Source: Chromobacterium phragmitis (lineage in GTDB: Bacteria > Pseudomonadota > Gammaproteobacteria > Burkholderiales > Chromobacteriaceae). Taken from it: a stretch of 64,000 nucleotides of DNA. The translations under genes were made by a program, and so were the position numbers. The notes under the pieces are model-generated. The model saw only the letters and a list, made by a program, of their open reading frames with translations, searched no databases and was not told where the DNA came from. Shown piece by piece: positions 53,493-62,610 of the stretch. Location of the stretch: NCBI RefSeq assembly GCF_003325475.1, contig NZ_CP029495.1, forward strand, positions 3,534,001 through 3,598,000, read 5' to 3'. How positions within the stretch are numbered: position 1 is the first letter of the stretch; the number at the start of each line of letters is the position of its first letter.

Positions 53493-54146
53493 ATGAACAG
53501 CATCTCTATCAAACGCAGCAACGGAACCTTCAGCCGGCGCTCGGCCGGCCTGGCTGGAGTTGTCATATTTCATGCCCTATTGATCTACGCGCTGGTGACG
53601 GGCCTGGCCCAGGGGGTGGTCAAGGTGATCCAGCAGAAGGTGGAAGTGTCGGTGATCAGCGAGCCGCCGCCGCCCCCACCGCCGCCGCCGCCGAAGATCG
53701 AGAAGGTGGTGCAGCAGCCGGCGACGCCGAAGCCGCAGGCCTACGTGCCGCCGGTGGTGAATCCGCCGCCGGTCGTCCAGTCGGCCAACGCGATCCAGTC
53801 AGTGACCTCCGATCCCGCCCCGCAACCTGCGCCGACGCCGGCGCCGGTGGCGGAAGCGCCGAAAGGCCCGGTTTCGGCCAAAGGCAATTGCAGCGGCAGC
53901 GCGGTTCCCGACTACCCGGCCAAGGCGCTGGAAGATGAAGTCCAGGGCGTCGTCAGCGTGGTCTTCACCGTCGGCGCGGATGGCAAGTTCAACGGATTCA
54001 GCAACGTGGGCTTCGACGGCGGCATTCCGCCGCGCTATCGCAGCAGTTTCAAGTCGGCGATCTCCGCCGCCCTGCAGGGATATACCTGCCGCGGCAGCAC
54101 ATCGTTGACGCAGGAATTCAGCTTCAAACTCGACTCTGGCTCCTAA
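53493..54146 (+). CDS. tonB: Energy-transducing protein TonB
   Basis: 217 residues. One N-terminal membrane helix (~18-40) is followed by a proline-rich periplasmic spacer with a run of ten Pro (~residue 59-68) and alternating Pro/Ala/Val, then a C-terminal TonB domain (~135-215) with 'PDYPAKALEDEVQGVVSVVFTVG' and 'GYTCRG'. It passes proton-motive energy from ExbB-ExbD to outer-membrane receptors. The ATG at 53493 is preceded by AGGAAAGG; the longer open frame overlaps the receptor 3' region. Two Cys residues, one in 'GNCSGS' and one in 'YTCRG', may form a disulfide. Confidence 0.93.
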   Translation: MNSISIKRSNGTFSRRSAGLAGVVIFHALLIYALVTGLAQGVVKVIQQKVEVSVISEPPPPPPPPPPKIEKVVQQPATPKPQAYVPPVVNPPPVVQSANAIQSVTSDPAPQPAPTPAPVAEAPKGPVSAKGNCSGSAVPDYPAKALEDEVQGVVSVVFTVGADGKFNGFSNVGFDGGIPPRYRSSFKSAISAALQGYTCRGSTSLTQEFSFKLDSGS

Positions 54147-54182
54147 GACCAGGGCATCTCAAGACACAAAGGAGCAAATACC

Positions 54183-54929
54183 ATGACCAAGATCACTCGC
54201 GCACTGCTGGGCCAAGTCCTGGGCGCCGCCGGCCTGCTGACCGCACTGCCGGCGCTGGCGGCGGAAACCGTCAGCACCTCCAACCCGTACGGCATCGACG
54301 CCCTGTGGTCGCAAGGCGACTTCGTGGCCAAGGGCACGCTGATCATTCTGCTGATCATGTCGGCCTCCACCTGGTACGTCGGCATCGTCAAGCTGCTGGA
54401 GCAACGCCGCCTGATCAAGCAGGGGCAAGAACTGCTGGGCCACCACGGCGCCGGGCTGCAGAAAGCCGCCAGCGAGCTGGCCGACGAAGGCATGTACAGC
54501 GCGGTGGCGCAAGCCGGCATCGAAGCCGCCGCCGAACACAAGGGCGAACTGGCCAACCGCGTGGACCTGAACACCTGGGTGGCGATGGCGATAGAAGACG
54601 CGGTGGACTCCGCCAGCCACCACATGCAGAACGGCCTGTCGGTGATCGCCACCGTCGGCTCCACCGCGCCGTTCGTCGGCCTGTTCGGCACCGTCTGGGG
54701 CATCTACCACGCGCTGGTGAAGATCGGCACCTCCGGCCAGGCCTCCATCGACAAGGTGGCCGGCCCGGTGGGCGAAGCGCTGATCATGACCGCCATCGGC
54801 CTGGCCGTCGCGGTGCCGGCGGTGCTGGGCTACAACTGGCTGGTTCGCCGCAACAAGCTGGTGCTGGACAACGTGCGGGTGGTGTCCGGCCGGCTGCACG
54901 CCAGCCTGCTGAACACCCCGAGCCGGTAA
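54183..54929 (+). CDS. exbB: Biopolymer transport protein ExbB
   Basis: 248 residues with three membrane helices (~48-72, ~160-180, ~200-220). The MotA/TolQ/ExbB domain is clear: 'LNTWVAMAIEDAVDSAS', 'LSVIATVGSTAPFVGLFGTVWGI', 'AVAVPAVLGYNWLVRRN'. It forms the ion-conducting pentamer around ExbD. A possible leading signal-like segment precedes the first helix. An AAAGGAGC site lies just before the start. It follows tonB by 36 bp. Confidence 0.95.
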   Translation: MTKITRALLGQVLGAAGLLTALPALAAETVSTSNPYGIDALWSQGDFVAKGTLIILLIMSASTWYVGIVKLLEQRRLIKQGQELLGHHGAGLQKAASELADEGMYSAVAQAGIEAAAEHKGELANRVDLNTWVAMAIEDAVDSASHHMQNGLSVIATVGSTAPFVGLFGTVWGIYHALVKIGTSGQASIDKVAGPVGEALIMTAIGLAVAVPAVLGYNWLVRRNKLVLDNVRVVSGRLHASLLNTPSR

Positions 54930-54935
54930 GCCGCC

Positions 54936-55379
54936 ATGGCCCGATACAAGCGAATTGGCCACGGCAAGGGCGACGAGGACCAGGTGCTGTCGGCGATCAA
55001 CACCACGCCGCTGGTGGACGTGATGCTGGTGCTGCTGATCATCTTCCTGATCACGGTGCCGGTGGTGACGCAGACAGTGAAGATGACGCTGCCGAAAGAG
55101 CAGAACATCCCGACGCAGACCAAGCCGGAGAACGTGGTGCTGGGGGTGGGGCCGGACAGCCGCATCTACTGGAACATGTCGCCGGTGAAAGACCAGCGGG
55201 AGCTGCTGGACCGGCTGGTGGCGGTGGCGAAGAAAGATCCGCAGCCGGAAGTGCACATCCGGGGCGACGCGGCGGCGAAATACGCGCCGGTCGGCCGCAT
55301 CGTGCTGGCGGTGCAGCAGGCGGGGATCGTGAAGATCGCGTTCATCACGGAGCCGCCGGCGCCCGGGGGCGGAGACTAG
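54936..55379 (+). CDS. exbD: Biopolymer transport protein ExbD (first copy)
   Basis: 147 residues. A single membrane helix begins after 'INTTPLVDVML', where the Asp is the proton-carrying residue, followed by a ~100-residue periplasmic domain. It starts 6 bp after the exbB stop. Its sequence is clearly related to the second copy, especially around the helix, but the periplasmic domains have diverged. Confidence 0.95.
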   Translation: MARYKRIGHGKGDEDQVLSAINTTPLVDVMLVLLIIFLITVPVVTQTVKMTLPKEQNIPTQTKPENVVLGVGPDSRIYWNMSPVKDQRELLDRLVAVAKKDPQPEVHIRGDAAAKYAPVGRIVLAVQQAGIVKIAFITEPPAPGGGD

Positions 55380-55389
55380 GAGAAGAGAC

Positions 55390-55812
55390 ATGGCGATGAA
55401 TGTGGGGTCGTCGGGCGAAGACGACCTGATGATGGAAATCAACACCACGCCGCTGATCGACGTGATGTTGGTGATGCTGATCATGCTGATCATCACGATT
55501 CCGATCCAGACGCACGCGGTGAAGCTGGACATGCCGCAGAACACGCCGTCCAAGCCGTTGGCGAAGCCGGTGGTGGTGCAGATCGACATCGCGCCGGACA
55601 ACGGGGTGTTGTGGAATGGGGAGCGTTTGGCGAACCGGGAGGCGCTGGAGGCGAAGCTGTCGGCGGCGGGGAAGGCGGAGCCGCAGCCGGAGCTGCACAT
55701 CAAGCCGAACAAGGACGCGACGTACGCGCCGGTGGCGATGGTGCTGGCGGAGTCGCAGCGCTTGGGTTTGACGAAGCTGGGCATCGTCGGCTCGGAACAG
55801 TTCCTGCAATGA
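55390..55812 (+). CDS. exbD: Biopolymer transport protein ExbD (second copy)
   Basis: 140 residues. The membrane helix again starts from 'INTTPLIDVML' with the essential Asp. The periplasmic domain differs from the first copy. Tandem exbD genes are known in Xanthomonas, where the second is needed only for some functions, so specialisation is possible. It starts 10 bp after the first copy. Confidence 0.95.
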   Translation: MAMNVGSSGEDDLMMEINTTPLIDVMLVMLIMLIITIPIQTHAVKLDMPQNTPSKPLAKPVVVQIDIAPDNGVLWNGERLANREALEAKLSAAGKAEPQPELHIKPNKDATYAPVAMVLAESQRLGLTKLGIVGSEQFLQ

Positions 55813-55848
55813 CATTAAAATAAATTACCGGATGTGGCATGATGTCGG

Positions 55849-55872
55849 ACAGGCGGCCAAACGGCCGCCTGT
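55849..55872 (+). terminator. Hairpin after the second exbD
   Basis: ACAGGCGGCC (55849-55858), AAAC, GGCCGCCTGT (55863-55872), a perfect 10-bp stem but followed by TCCGTG rather than a T-run. It may partly separate the TonB operon from the RND genes. Confidence 0.45.
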
Positions 55873-55930
55873 TCCGTGATCGACAACAAGACCGGATGAC
55901 GCCGCGATGGCCACATCGGAAAACACACAC

Positions 55931-57037
55931 ATGAATATACGTCTTTGCCTGTCCGCCCTGTTTCTTCTATCGCTAGCCGCCTGCGGCAAGGGCGGCGCCG
56001 AGCATGCGTCCGCCTCCGGCAAAAACGCGTCGGCGCCGGCGGCGCGCCGTTTGTCCGGCGCCGATGTGGTGCGGGCCGAGGTGAAGCCGCTCGCCGCCGC
56101 CATTCCGTTCACCGGCTCGCTGAACGCCTTGACCAGCAGCGCGGTGGCGTCCGAGGTGGACGCCAATGTCCGCGAAGTGCGGGTGCGCGAAGGGGAAACG
56201 GTGCGCCGCGGGCAGCTGCTGGCGGTGCTGGACGCCGAGTCGCTGGGCCAGTCGGTGGCGGAGCAGAACGCCCAGCTGGACAATTCCAAGGCGCGGCTGA
56301 AGCTGGCCAAGGTCAAACTGGACAAGCAGAGGGAGCTCTTGGGCAAGGGCTTCATCTCCCAGGTGGCGTTCGACGAACTGGAGAGCGACTACCGGGTGAG
56401 GGAGGGCGAATTGCGCGCTCAAGCCGCCCAGTTGGCGCGGGCGCAACGTTCGCTGGCCGACGCGAGGGTGAAGTCGCCGATAGACGGCGTGGTCTACGAA
56501 CGCAAGATCAATCCCGGCGAGGTGGCCAGCCGCAATATGAAGCTGTTCTCGGTGGCGGACCTGGCGGTGCTGGAAATCGCCGCCACCGTGCCGTCGCGCC
56601 TGGTCGCCCAAGCGAAGGTGGGCATGGCGGCCACCTTCAGCGTGGATGGGCGAGACGGGCGGGAGCGCGGCGAAGTGGTGCGCATCAATCCGGTGGCCAT
56701 ACCCGGCACCCGCAGCTTCACGCTGTTCATCCGGGTGAAGAATCCGGACGGGCATCTGAAAGTGGGCCAGTTCGCCAAGGGCGGCGTGGTGGTGCGAGAG
56801 GTGAAAGACAAACCGGTGGTGCCCATTTCCGCGGTGCGCGACATCGATGGCGCGCCCTGGGTGTTGGTGGTGGAGCAGGGCAGGCTGGCCAAGCGGCCGG
56901 TGACGGTGGCGCTGCGCGCGGAGAACGAGCGGCTGGCGGCGATCGACGGCCTGGCCGCCGGCGCCAGCGTGATCGTCGGCGAACTGCTGGGCAGCAAGGC
57001 GGGCGATGCCGTCAGCCTGCCGGCCGGCCTGGGTTGA
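55931..57037 (+). CDS. RND efflux periplasmic adaptor (membrane fusion protein)
   Basis: 368 residues, a lipoprotein by its N-terminus (hydrophobic helix and lipobox 'LAAC' at about residue 17-20). The biotinyl-lipoyl-like domain ('VASEVDANVREVRVREGETVRRGQLLAVLDAE', 'ADARVKSPIDGVVYERKINPGEV') flanks a helical hairpin (~95-170) rich in Gln, Leu and Lys. It links an inner-membrane RND pump to an outer-membrane channel. An ATG at 55907 would add eight residues before the signal; 55931 starts cleanly. No outer-membrane channel gene is nearby. Confidence 0.92.
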   Translation: MNIRLCLSALFLLSLAACGKGGAEHASASGKNASAPAARRLSGADVVRAEVKPLAAAIPFTGSLNALTSSAVASEVDANVREVRVREGETVRRGQLLAVLDAESLGQSVAEQNAQLDNSKARLKLAKVKLDKQRELLGKGFISQVAFDELESDYRVREGELRAQAAQLARAQRSLADARVKSPIDGVVYERKINPGEVASRNMKLFSVADLAVLEIAATVPSRLVAQAKVGMAATFSVDGRDGRERGEVVRINPVAIPGTRSFTLFIRVKNPDGHLKVGQFAKGGVVVREVKDKPVVPISAVRDIDGAPWVLVVEQGRLAKRPVTVALRAENERLAAIDGLAAGASVIVGELLGSKAGDAVSLPAGLG

Positions 57038-57047
57038 GGAGCGCGCC

Positions 57048-60000
57048 ATGTGGCTGACCCGCGTGAGCGTGCGCAATCCGTATTTCGCCGCGGTATTGAT
57101 GATGACGCTGATGGTGCTGGGGCTGTTCTCCTGGCAGAAACTGGCCGTGGAGGAGATGCCCGACGTCCGGCTGCCGATGGCGGTGGTGGAGACGCACTAC
57201 GCCGGCGCGTCGCCGGAGGTGGTGGAGAGCGAGGTGAGCAAGCCGCTGGAGGAGGCGCTCAATACCGTCAGCGGCATCAAGGAAATCCGCTCCTACTCGT
57301 CAGAAGGCAGCTCCTTCGTGGTGGCGGAGTTCGAGCTGTCGGTCGATCCCATCGTCGCAGTGCAGAATGTGCGCGACAAGGTGGCGTCGGTGCAAGGCGC
57401 TTTCCGCCGCGAGATCGGCACGCCGTCGGTGTCCCAGGTCGATCCCAATGACAAGCCGATGCTGTCGCTGTCGCTGACCTCCAGCCAGACCCGCCCGCGC
57501 GAGCTGAGCAGCTGGGTGGAAAACGTGCTGAAGAAGCGGCTGCAGATGGTGGAGGGCGTCGGCGACGTCAGCCTGATCGGTTCGGTAAAACGCGAAATTC
57601 GCATCGACATCGATCCGGTGCGGCTGGAGGGCTCAGGTCTGTCGCTGGCCGACGTGGCCGACGCGATCAAGGCCGCCAACCAGGACTTCCCGGCGGGGAA
57701 CGTCTCCACCGCGCACAAGGAGTGGGCGATCCGGGTGTCCGGCAAGCTCAAGTCCGCCGACGATTTCGCCGCGCTGGCGGTGGGCTACCGCAACGGCACG
57801 CCGATCCGGCTGGACGACATCGCCGCGGTGTCGGACACCGAGGCGGAGCAGGACAGCGTATCGCTGGTCAACGGCCAGCCAGGGCTGGGCGTGGACATCA
57901 AGGCCGCGCGCGGCGCCAATGAGGTGGCGGTGGCCGAGGGCGTCAAGAAACTGCTGGCCGAGCTGAAGCCGCAGATGCCGGCAGGCACCGAGCTGCGCTA
58001 TACCTACGACTCCGCGGAGGACGTGAAGAAAGCGCTGAGCAGCGTGGAGTCCATGCTGCTGGAGGGCGCGGGGCTGACCATTCTGATTGTGTTCCTGTTC
58101 CTGGGCAGCTGGCGCAGCACGGTGATCACCGGACTGACGCTGCCGGTGGCGCTGGTGGGCACGCTGTTCGCGATGCAGTTGATGGGCTTCACGCTGAACA
58201 TGCTGACGCTGCTGGCGTTGTCGCTGTCCATCGGCCTGTTGATAGACGATGCCATCGTGGTGCGCGAAAACATCGTCCGCCACGCGGCGTTGGGCAAGAG
58301 CCATTACCAGGCGTCGCTGGACGGCACCAACGAGATCGGCCTGGCGGTATTGGCCACCACGCTGACCGTGGTGGCGGTGTTTCTGCCGGTGGGTTTCATG
58401 AGCGGTATCATCGGCCGTTTTTTCCATCAATTCGGCCTCACCGTCGCGGTGGCGGTGTTGATTTCCATGTTCGTCAGCTTCTCGCTGGACCCGATGCTGT
58501 CGTCGATCTGGCATGATCCGCACCATCACGGCGACCGCCACCGCGGCCCGCTAGGGAGAATGCTGGATTGGTTCGAAACCTCGCTTGACCGCCTGTCCGA
58601 ACGTTACGCGGCGGTGATCCGCTGGGTGCTGGGCCACCGCAAGACCACGCTGGCGCTGGCCTTGGGCATGACCGCGGCCAGCTTCATGCTGGTGCCCAAG
58701 ATAGGCGGCGAGTTCGTGCCAGTGCGCGATAGCGGCAAGATCAACGTGGTGTATCAGACCGCGCCGGGCTCTTCGCTGGAATACACGACGCTGAAGGGAC
58801 GGGAGCTCTCAGAGGCGCTGTCCGGCATCAAGGAAATCCAGACAGTTTCGCTGAACGTGGGCGGCGGCAATTTCGGCGCCGGCAAGAACGATGGCTCGCT
58901 GACGCTGGACATCGGCGACAAGCGCTCGCGCCAGCGCAGCCTGGACCAAGTGATCGCCGACGCCCGCAAGCGCGTGCAGCCGGTGGCCGGCGTGCTGATC
59001 AAGGCTGTGGCCAACGACGAGCAGCAGGGCAAGCCCATCTTCATCGGCTTGCGCGGCTCCAACCTGGCCGAGCTGGACGCGGTGTCGCGCGACATCATGG
59101 GCCGCATCGGCAAGGTGAAAGGCGTGCGCGACGTGGAGTCCAACCTGACCGAGGGCGATCCGTCGCTGAGCCTGACGCTGAAGCGGGACGCGGCGCTGAG
59201 CCTGGGCGTCGATCTCAACCGCGTCGGCAACCTGTTGTCCATGCTGTTGGCCGGCAACGTGGTCACCACCTGGGAGGCGCCGGACGGAGAAAACTACGAT
59301 GTGCGCATCCGGGTGCCGAAGGACGAGCGCCGGCAGGAGCTGCTGGATCAGTTGAAGGTGGCCGGCAACCGAGACGAAAACGGCGCGGCGCAGATGGTGC
59401 CGCTGTCGACGCTGATCGAAACGCGGCAGGGCGTCAGCCCGCGCCAGATCAAGCGCACCAACATGATGCGGGAGATCAGCATCATGGCCAACGTCGAAGG
59501 CCGCGATGTGGGTTCGGCGATGGCGGACATCGACAAGCTGCTGGACGGCGTGCAATTGCCGCAGGGCGTGCAGCGCATGCACCGCGGCCAGCAGAAGGAC
59601 ATGGCGGAAACGGTGAGCAACGCGCTGCGCGCGCTGGGACTTGGCGTGATCTTCATCTACCTGATCCTGGCGGCGCAATTCCGCAGCTTCACCATGCCGG
59701 TGACCATCATGGTGGCGCTGCCGCTGGCCTTCGGCGGGGTGTTCGTCGCGCTGTTCCTATGGGGCTCCACCCTCAATATGTTCTCCATCATCGGCATCAT
59801 CATGTTGATGGGCTTGGTGGCCAAGAACGGCATTCTGCTGGTGGACTTCGTCAATCGCGCCCGCCAGGAGGGAATGGCGCGCGAAGACGCCATCGCCGAG
59901 GCGGGCAGGGTGCGGCTGCGCCCCATCATGATGACCAGCTTGGCGATGATCTTCGGCATGCTGCCGCTGGCGCTGGGCACCGGCGACGGCTCGGAAACCA

Positions 60001-60167
60001 ACCGGCCGATGGCGCACGCCATCATCGGCGGCTTGGCCACCTCCACCCTGCTGACCTTGTTGGTGGTGCCGGTGGTGTACACCTATCTGGACAGCCTGCG
60101 GACGCGCATCCGGCGGCTATTGGGCGGGCGCCGCGCGCTGAGGCTGAACGAGGCGGGAGGCAAATGA
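57048..60167 (+). CDS. RND efflux transporter, inner-membrane pump (HAE1/AcrB-like)
   Basis: 1039 residues with twelve membrane helices and two large periplasmic loops, the RND pattern. 'RVSVRNPYFAAVLMMTLMVLGLFS' starts the first helix; helix 4 carries the proton-relay motif as 'IGLLIDDAIVVRENIVRH' with the Asp pair, and 'PLALGTGDGSETNRPMAHAIIGG' lies near the end. It exports drugs, dyes, or metabolites with the adaptor upstream. The ATG at 57048 follows a GAGGAG site. Substrate unknown; the adaptor-pump pair resembles MdtABC/Mex types. Confidence 0.94.
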   Translation: MWLTRVSVRNPYFAAVLMMTLMVLGLFSWQKLAVEEMPDVRLPMAVVETHYAGASPEVVESEVSKPLEEALNTVSGIKEIRSYSSEGSSFVVAEFELSVDPIVAVQNVRDKVASVQGAFRREIGTPSVSQVDPNDKPMLSLSLTSSQTRPRELSSWVENVLKKRLQMVEGVGDVSLIGSVKREIRIDIDPVRLEGSGLSLADVADAIKAANQDFPAGNVSTAHKEWAIRVSGKLKSADDFAALAVGYRNGTPIRLDDIAAVSDTEAEQDSVSLVNGQPGLGVDIKAARGANEVAVAEGVKKLLAELKPQMPAGTELRYTYDSAEDVKKALSSVESMLLEGAGLTILIVFLFLGSWRSTVITGLTLPVALVGTLFAMQLMGFTLNMLTLLALSLSIGLLIDDAIVVRENIVRHAALGKSHYQASLDGTNEIGLAVLATTLTVVAVFLPVGFMSGIIGRFFHQFGLTVAVAVLISMFVSFSLDPMLSSIWHDPHHHGDRHRGPLGRMLDWFETSLDRLSERYAAVIRWVLGHRKTTLALALGMTAASFMLVPKIGGEFVPVRDSGKINVVYQTAPGSSLEYTTLKGRELSEALSGIKEIQTVSLNVGGGNFGAGKNDGSLTLDIGDKRSRQRSLDQVIADARKRVQPVAGVLIKAVANDEQQGKPIFIGLRGSNLAELDAVSRDIMGRIGKVKGVRDVESNLTEGDPSLSLTLKRDAALSLGVDLNRVGNLLSMLLAGNVVTTWEAPDGENYDVRIRVPKDERRQELLDQLKVAGNRDENGAAQMVPLSTLIETRQGVSPRQIKRTNMMREISIMANVEGRDVGSAMADIDKLLDGVQLPQGVQRMHRGQQKDMAETVSNALRALGLGVIFIYLILAAQFRSFTMPVTIMVALPLAFGGVFVALFLWGSTLNMFSIIGIIMLMGLVAKNGILLVDFVNRARQEGMAREDAIAEAGRVRLRPIMMTSLAMIFGMLPLALGTGDGSETNRPMAHAIIGGLATSTLLTLLVVPVVYTYLDSLRTRIRRLLGGRRALRLNEAGGK

Positions 60168-60168
60168 A

Positions 60169-60196
60169 ACAGGGGCCGGCAAACGCCGGCTCCTGT
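60169..60196. terminator. Terminator between the RND pump and the lipoprotein gene
   Basis: ACAGGGGCCGGC (60169-60180), AAAC, GCCGGCTCCTGT (60185-60196) with one wobble. The minus strand continues as TTTCATTT, so it works mainly for the lipoprotein gene and possibly for both. Confidence 0.6.
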
Positions 60197-60210
60197 CGCG
60201 TGAACCTGGG

Positions 60211-60573
60211 CTATTTGCGGGGCGGCGCGACGCAGTCGTTGCCGTCGAAGCTGATCGACTGGATGGTGTGGTCGCGCGGGTCGACGACGAAGTTCGTGGT
60301 GCAGCTGTAGTAGGTGGAGCCGCCGCCGCTGATGCCCCAAGGATGATAGAAGCCGTTGCTCTGTATCGGCATTTCCTGGCTGTAGGCGTTGCGGTAGGTG
60401 TAGAGCAACTTGCCATTGGGCATGGTCATCTGCCCGGTGGGCGTGCCCCAGGCGGCCAACAGTTCGTTGGCGTCGCGGCCCTGCCAGGCGTAGACCTTCT
60501 GCGCATAGCCTTGCGAGGTGGCGCAACCGGCCAGCAGCAAGGCGGCGAGCGCGAGCGTGGCGGCGTGTTTCAT
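60211..60573 (-). CDS. Small lipoprotein of unknown function
   Basis: 120 residues with a lipoprotein signal ('LALAALLLAGC', Cys at about residue 17). The mature part contains 'WQGRDANELLAAWGTP', a SmpA/OmlA-like motif seen in many small lipoproteins, and two later cysteines ('YYSCTTNF', 'GNDCV') that could form a disulfide. Strong AAGGAGAG site. It probably sits in the inner leaflet of the outer membrane. It converges on the RND pump. Confidence 0.88.
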   Translation of the reverse strand: MKHAATLALAALLLAGCATSQGYAQKVYAWQGRDANELLAAWGTPTGQMTMPNGKLLYTYRNAYSQEMPIQSNGFYHPWGISGGGSTYYSCTTNFVVDPRDHTIQSISFDGNDCVAPPRK

Positions 60574-60637
60574 GATGCTCTCCTTCTTAGGCGCAGGCGC
60601 AAAGGGGAAGGCGCGCCAATATCGAGTTGCGGTTTAT

Positions 60638-60676
60638 TTAACGATGATGTCATCTTTGGGGGGTGTCAATCGTTAA
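60638..60676. promoter_or_regulatory. Inverted repeat in the lipoprotein/oligopeptide divergent region
   Basis: TTAACGAT (60638-60645) and ATCGTTAA (60669-60676) are perfect reverse complements spaced by 23 bp, with the short palindrome ATGATGTCAT between them. They lie in the 238-bp spacer between the divergent lipoprotein and binding-protein genes. A regulator operator is plausible. Confidence 0.4.
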
Positions 60677-60811
60677 GGTGTGAGCGGCGCGGGCTTTATG
60701 TTAACGAGCTTGTGTCCACCGCATCCGCGCCTGGAGAAACGCGGATGCGATAGAAAATCGACCATTTCCATATGGACTGGTTCCGATGAGAAAAACAGAG
60801 GAGAAACGACT

Positions 60812-62590
60812 ATGTGCCTGAAAAAGCCTTTGATGGCGGCACTGATGGTCTGGGGGAGCCTGGCGCCGCTGCATGCGGCGGCCGCGGAGAAGGTGCTGCA
60901 TGTGGCGTTCAACGCGCCGGAAACCGGCTTCGACCCGGCCAAGATTTCCGACATCTATTCGTCCGCGGTGATCGAGCACATTTACGACCCCTTGCTCACT
61001 TTCGATTACCTGGCTCGGCCGGTGAAGGTCGTTCCCAATGTGACCACGTCCATGCCGGCAGTCAGCGCCGATGGCCTGACTTACACCTTCCATTTGAAGA
61101 AGGGCATCTATTTCGCGCCGGACCCGGCGTTCAAGGGCAAGAAGCGCGAGCTGACCGCCGCCGACTATGTCTACTCGATCAAGCGCCTGTCCGATCCGAC
61201 TGTGGCTTCGCCGCTGAGCGACACCTTCACCGACAAGCTGGTGGGCTTGGCCGATCTGGCCAGGAAGGCCGGCAAGGGCAAGTTGGATTACGACACGCCG
61301 ATAGAGGGCGTCAAAACACTCGACCGCTATACGCTGCAGCTGAAATTCAAGCAGCCCTTTCCGTCCCTGCCTTATCTGTTGGCGGGCAGCTGGGTGGAAG
61401 GTCAGGCGCGCGAAGTGATCGACGCCTATGGCGACAATTCCAACGCCCATCCCGTGGGCACCGGTCCGTACAAGCTGGCGCTGTGGCAGCCTGGCAACCG
61501 CATCGTGTTGACGCGCAATCCCAATTTCCGGCGTGAAACCTTCCGCTACCCGAGCGATGGCGACGCGGAAGACCGCAAGCTCGCCAGCCAGATGAATGGC
61601 AAGGCCTATCCGCAGATCGACCGCATCGAGGTTTCCATTATCCAGGAAGAGCAGCCGATGTGGCTGGCCTTCAAGAGCGGCGAACTGGATTTGGCCGGCA
61701 TCCCGCAACCCTTGATACGCCAGGTGTTGCGCATGGACCCCAAGAATCCGTGGCGGGCCGAGCTGAAGCCCGAGCTGAGGGACAAAGGCGTGCAACTGAG
61801 CCGCGGATTGGGCGAGGAGGTCACCTTTTACGCGTTCAACATGAAAGACTCCGTCGTCGGCGGGCTGAGCAAGGACAAGATCGCGCTGCGCCGCGCGATC
61901 TCCATGGCCTTCGACACCAACGAGACGATACGCGACATCCGCCGCAACCAGGCGGTGCAGGTGCAGTACATCGTGCCGCCCAACGTGGCTGGCCATAATC
62001 CCAATTTCCGTGCCGCCTATCCTTACAACCCACCATTGGCCAACGCGCTGCTGGATCAGTTCGGCTACAAGGTCGGCTCCGATGGCTATCGTCATCAGCC
62101 GAATGGCAAGCCCTTCGCCATCGACTTCCTGACTGGCCCCACCGCCATCGACAAGCAGTGGAACGAGTATTGGCAGAAAGCCTTCGACCGCATCAAGGTG
62201 AAGGTGAATTTCCGGGTGATGCAGTGGAATGAGCAGGTGAAGGCGCAGCGCGACTGCAAGTTCGGCATGAACGGCGGCGCCTGGAGCGCGGATTATCCCG
62301 ACGGCGACAACTTCACCCAGCTGTTGTACGGCGGCAATATCGGCAACTCCAACAACGCCTGCTACCAGTCCGCCCGCTACGACAAACTGTACGAGCAGTC
62401 CCGCCTGTTGCCCAACGGGCCGGAGCGCGATCGGCTCTACGATCAGATGAACAAGATCGTGGCCGGCGACACGCCGTGGATGTTCAGCGACATCCGTTTC
62501 ACCAACGCGCTGGCGCAGCCATGGGTGAGGGGGTTCAAGCACCACCCCAATTTCAATGCCATCTGGCGCTTCCTGGACGTAGAAAAATAA
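60812..62590 (+). CDS. ABC transporter substrate-binding protein, peptide/oligopeptide family (SBP_bac_5)
   Basis: 592 residues with a signal peptide (about 1-25, 'ALMVWGSLAPLHAAAA'). The fold is the OppA/DppA type: 'FNAPETGFDPAKISDIYSSAVIEHIYDPLL' pattern, 'YTFHLKKGIYF', 'GTGPYKLALWQPGNRIVLTRNP' and 'ADYPDGDNFTQLLYGG' in the ligand cleft. It is unusually long for DppA (~535) and close to OppA-type proteins. Likely cargo is peptides, but heme, nickel or other ligands are possible in the group. The ATG at 60812 follows GAGGAG. It starts the operon of two permeases. Confidence 0.93.
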   Translation: MCLKKPLMAALMVWGSLAPLHAAAAEKVLHVAFNAPETGFDPAKISDIYSSAVIEHIYDPLLTFDYLARPVKVVPNVTTSMPAVSADGLTYTFHLKKGIYFAPDPAFKGKKRELTAADYVYSIKRLSDPTVASPLSDTFTDKLVGLADLARKAGKGKLDYDTPIEGVKTLDRYTLQLKFKQPFPSLPYLLAGSWVEGQAREVIDAYGDNSNAHPVGTGPYKLALWQPGNRIVLTRNPNFRRETFRYPSDGDAEDRKLASQMNGKAYPQIDRIEVSIIQEEQPMWLAFKSGELDLAGIPQPLIRQVLRMDPKNPWRAELKPELRDKGVQLSRGLGEEVTFYAFNMKDSVVGGLSKDKIALRRAISMAFDTNETIRDIRRNQAVQVQYIVPPNVAGHNPNFRAAYPYNPPLANALLDQFGYKVGSDGYRHQPNGKPFAIDFLTGPTAIDKQWNEYWQKAFDRIKVKVNFRVMQWNEQVKAQRDCKFGMNGGAWSADYPDGDNFTQLLYGGNIGNSNNACYQSARYDKLYEQSRLLPNGPERDRLYDQMNKIVAGDTPWMFSDIRFTNALAQPWVRGFKHHPNFNAIWRFLDVEK

Positions 62591-62610
62591 GCGGGAAGAG
62601 GAGAACCAAC

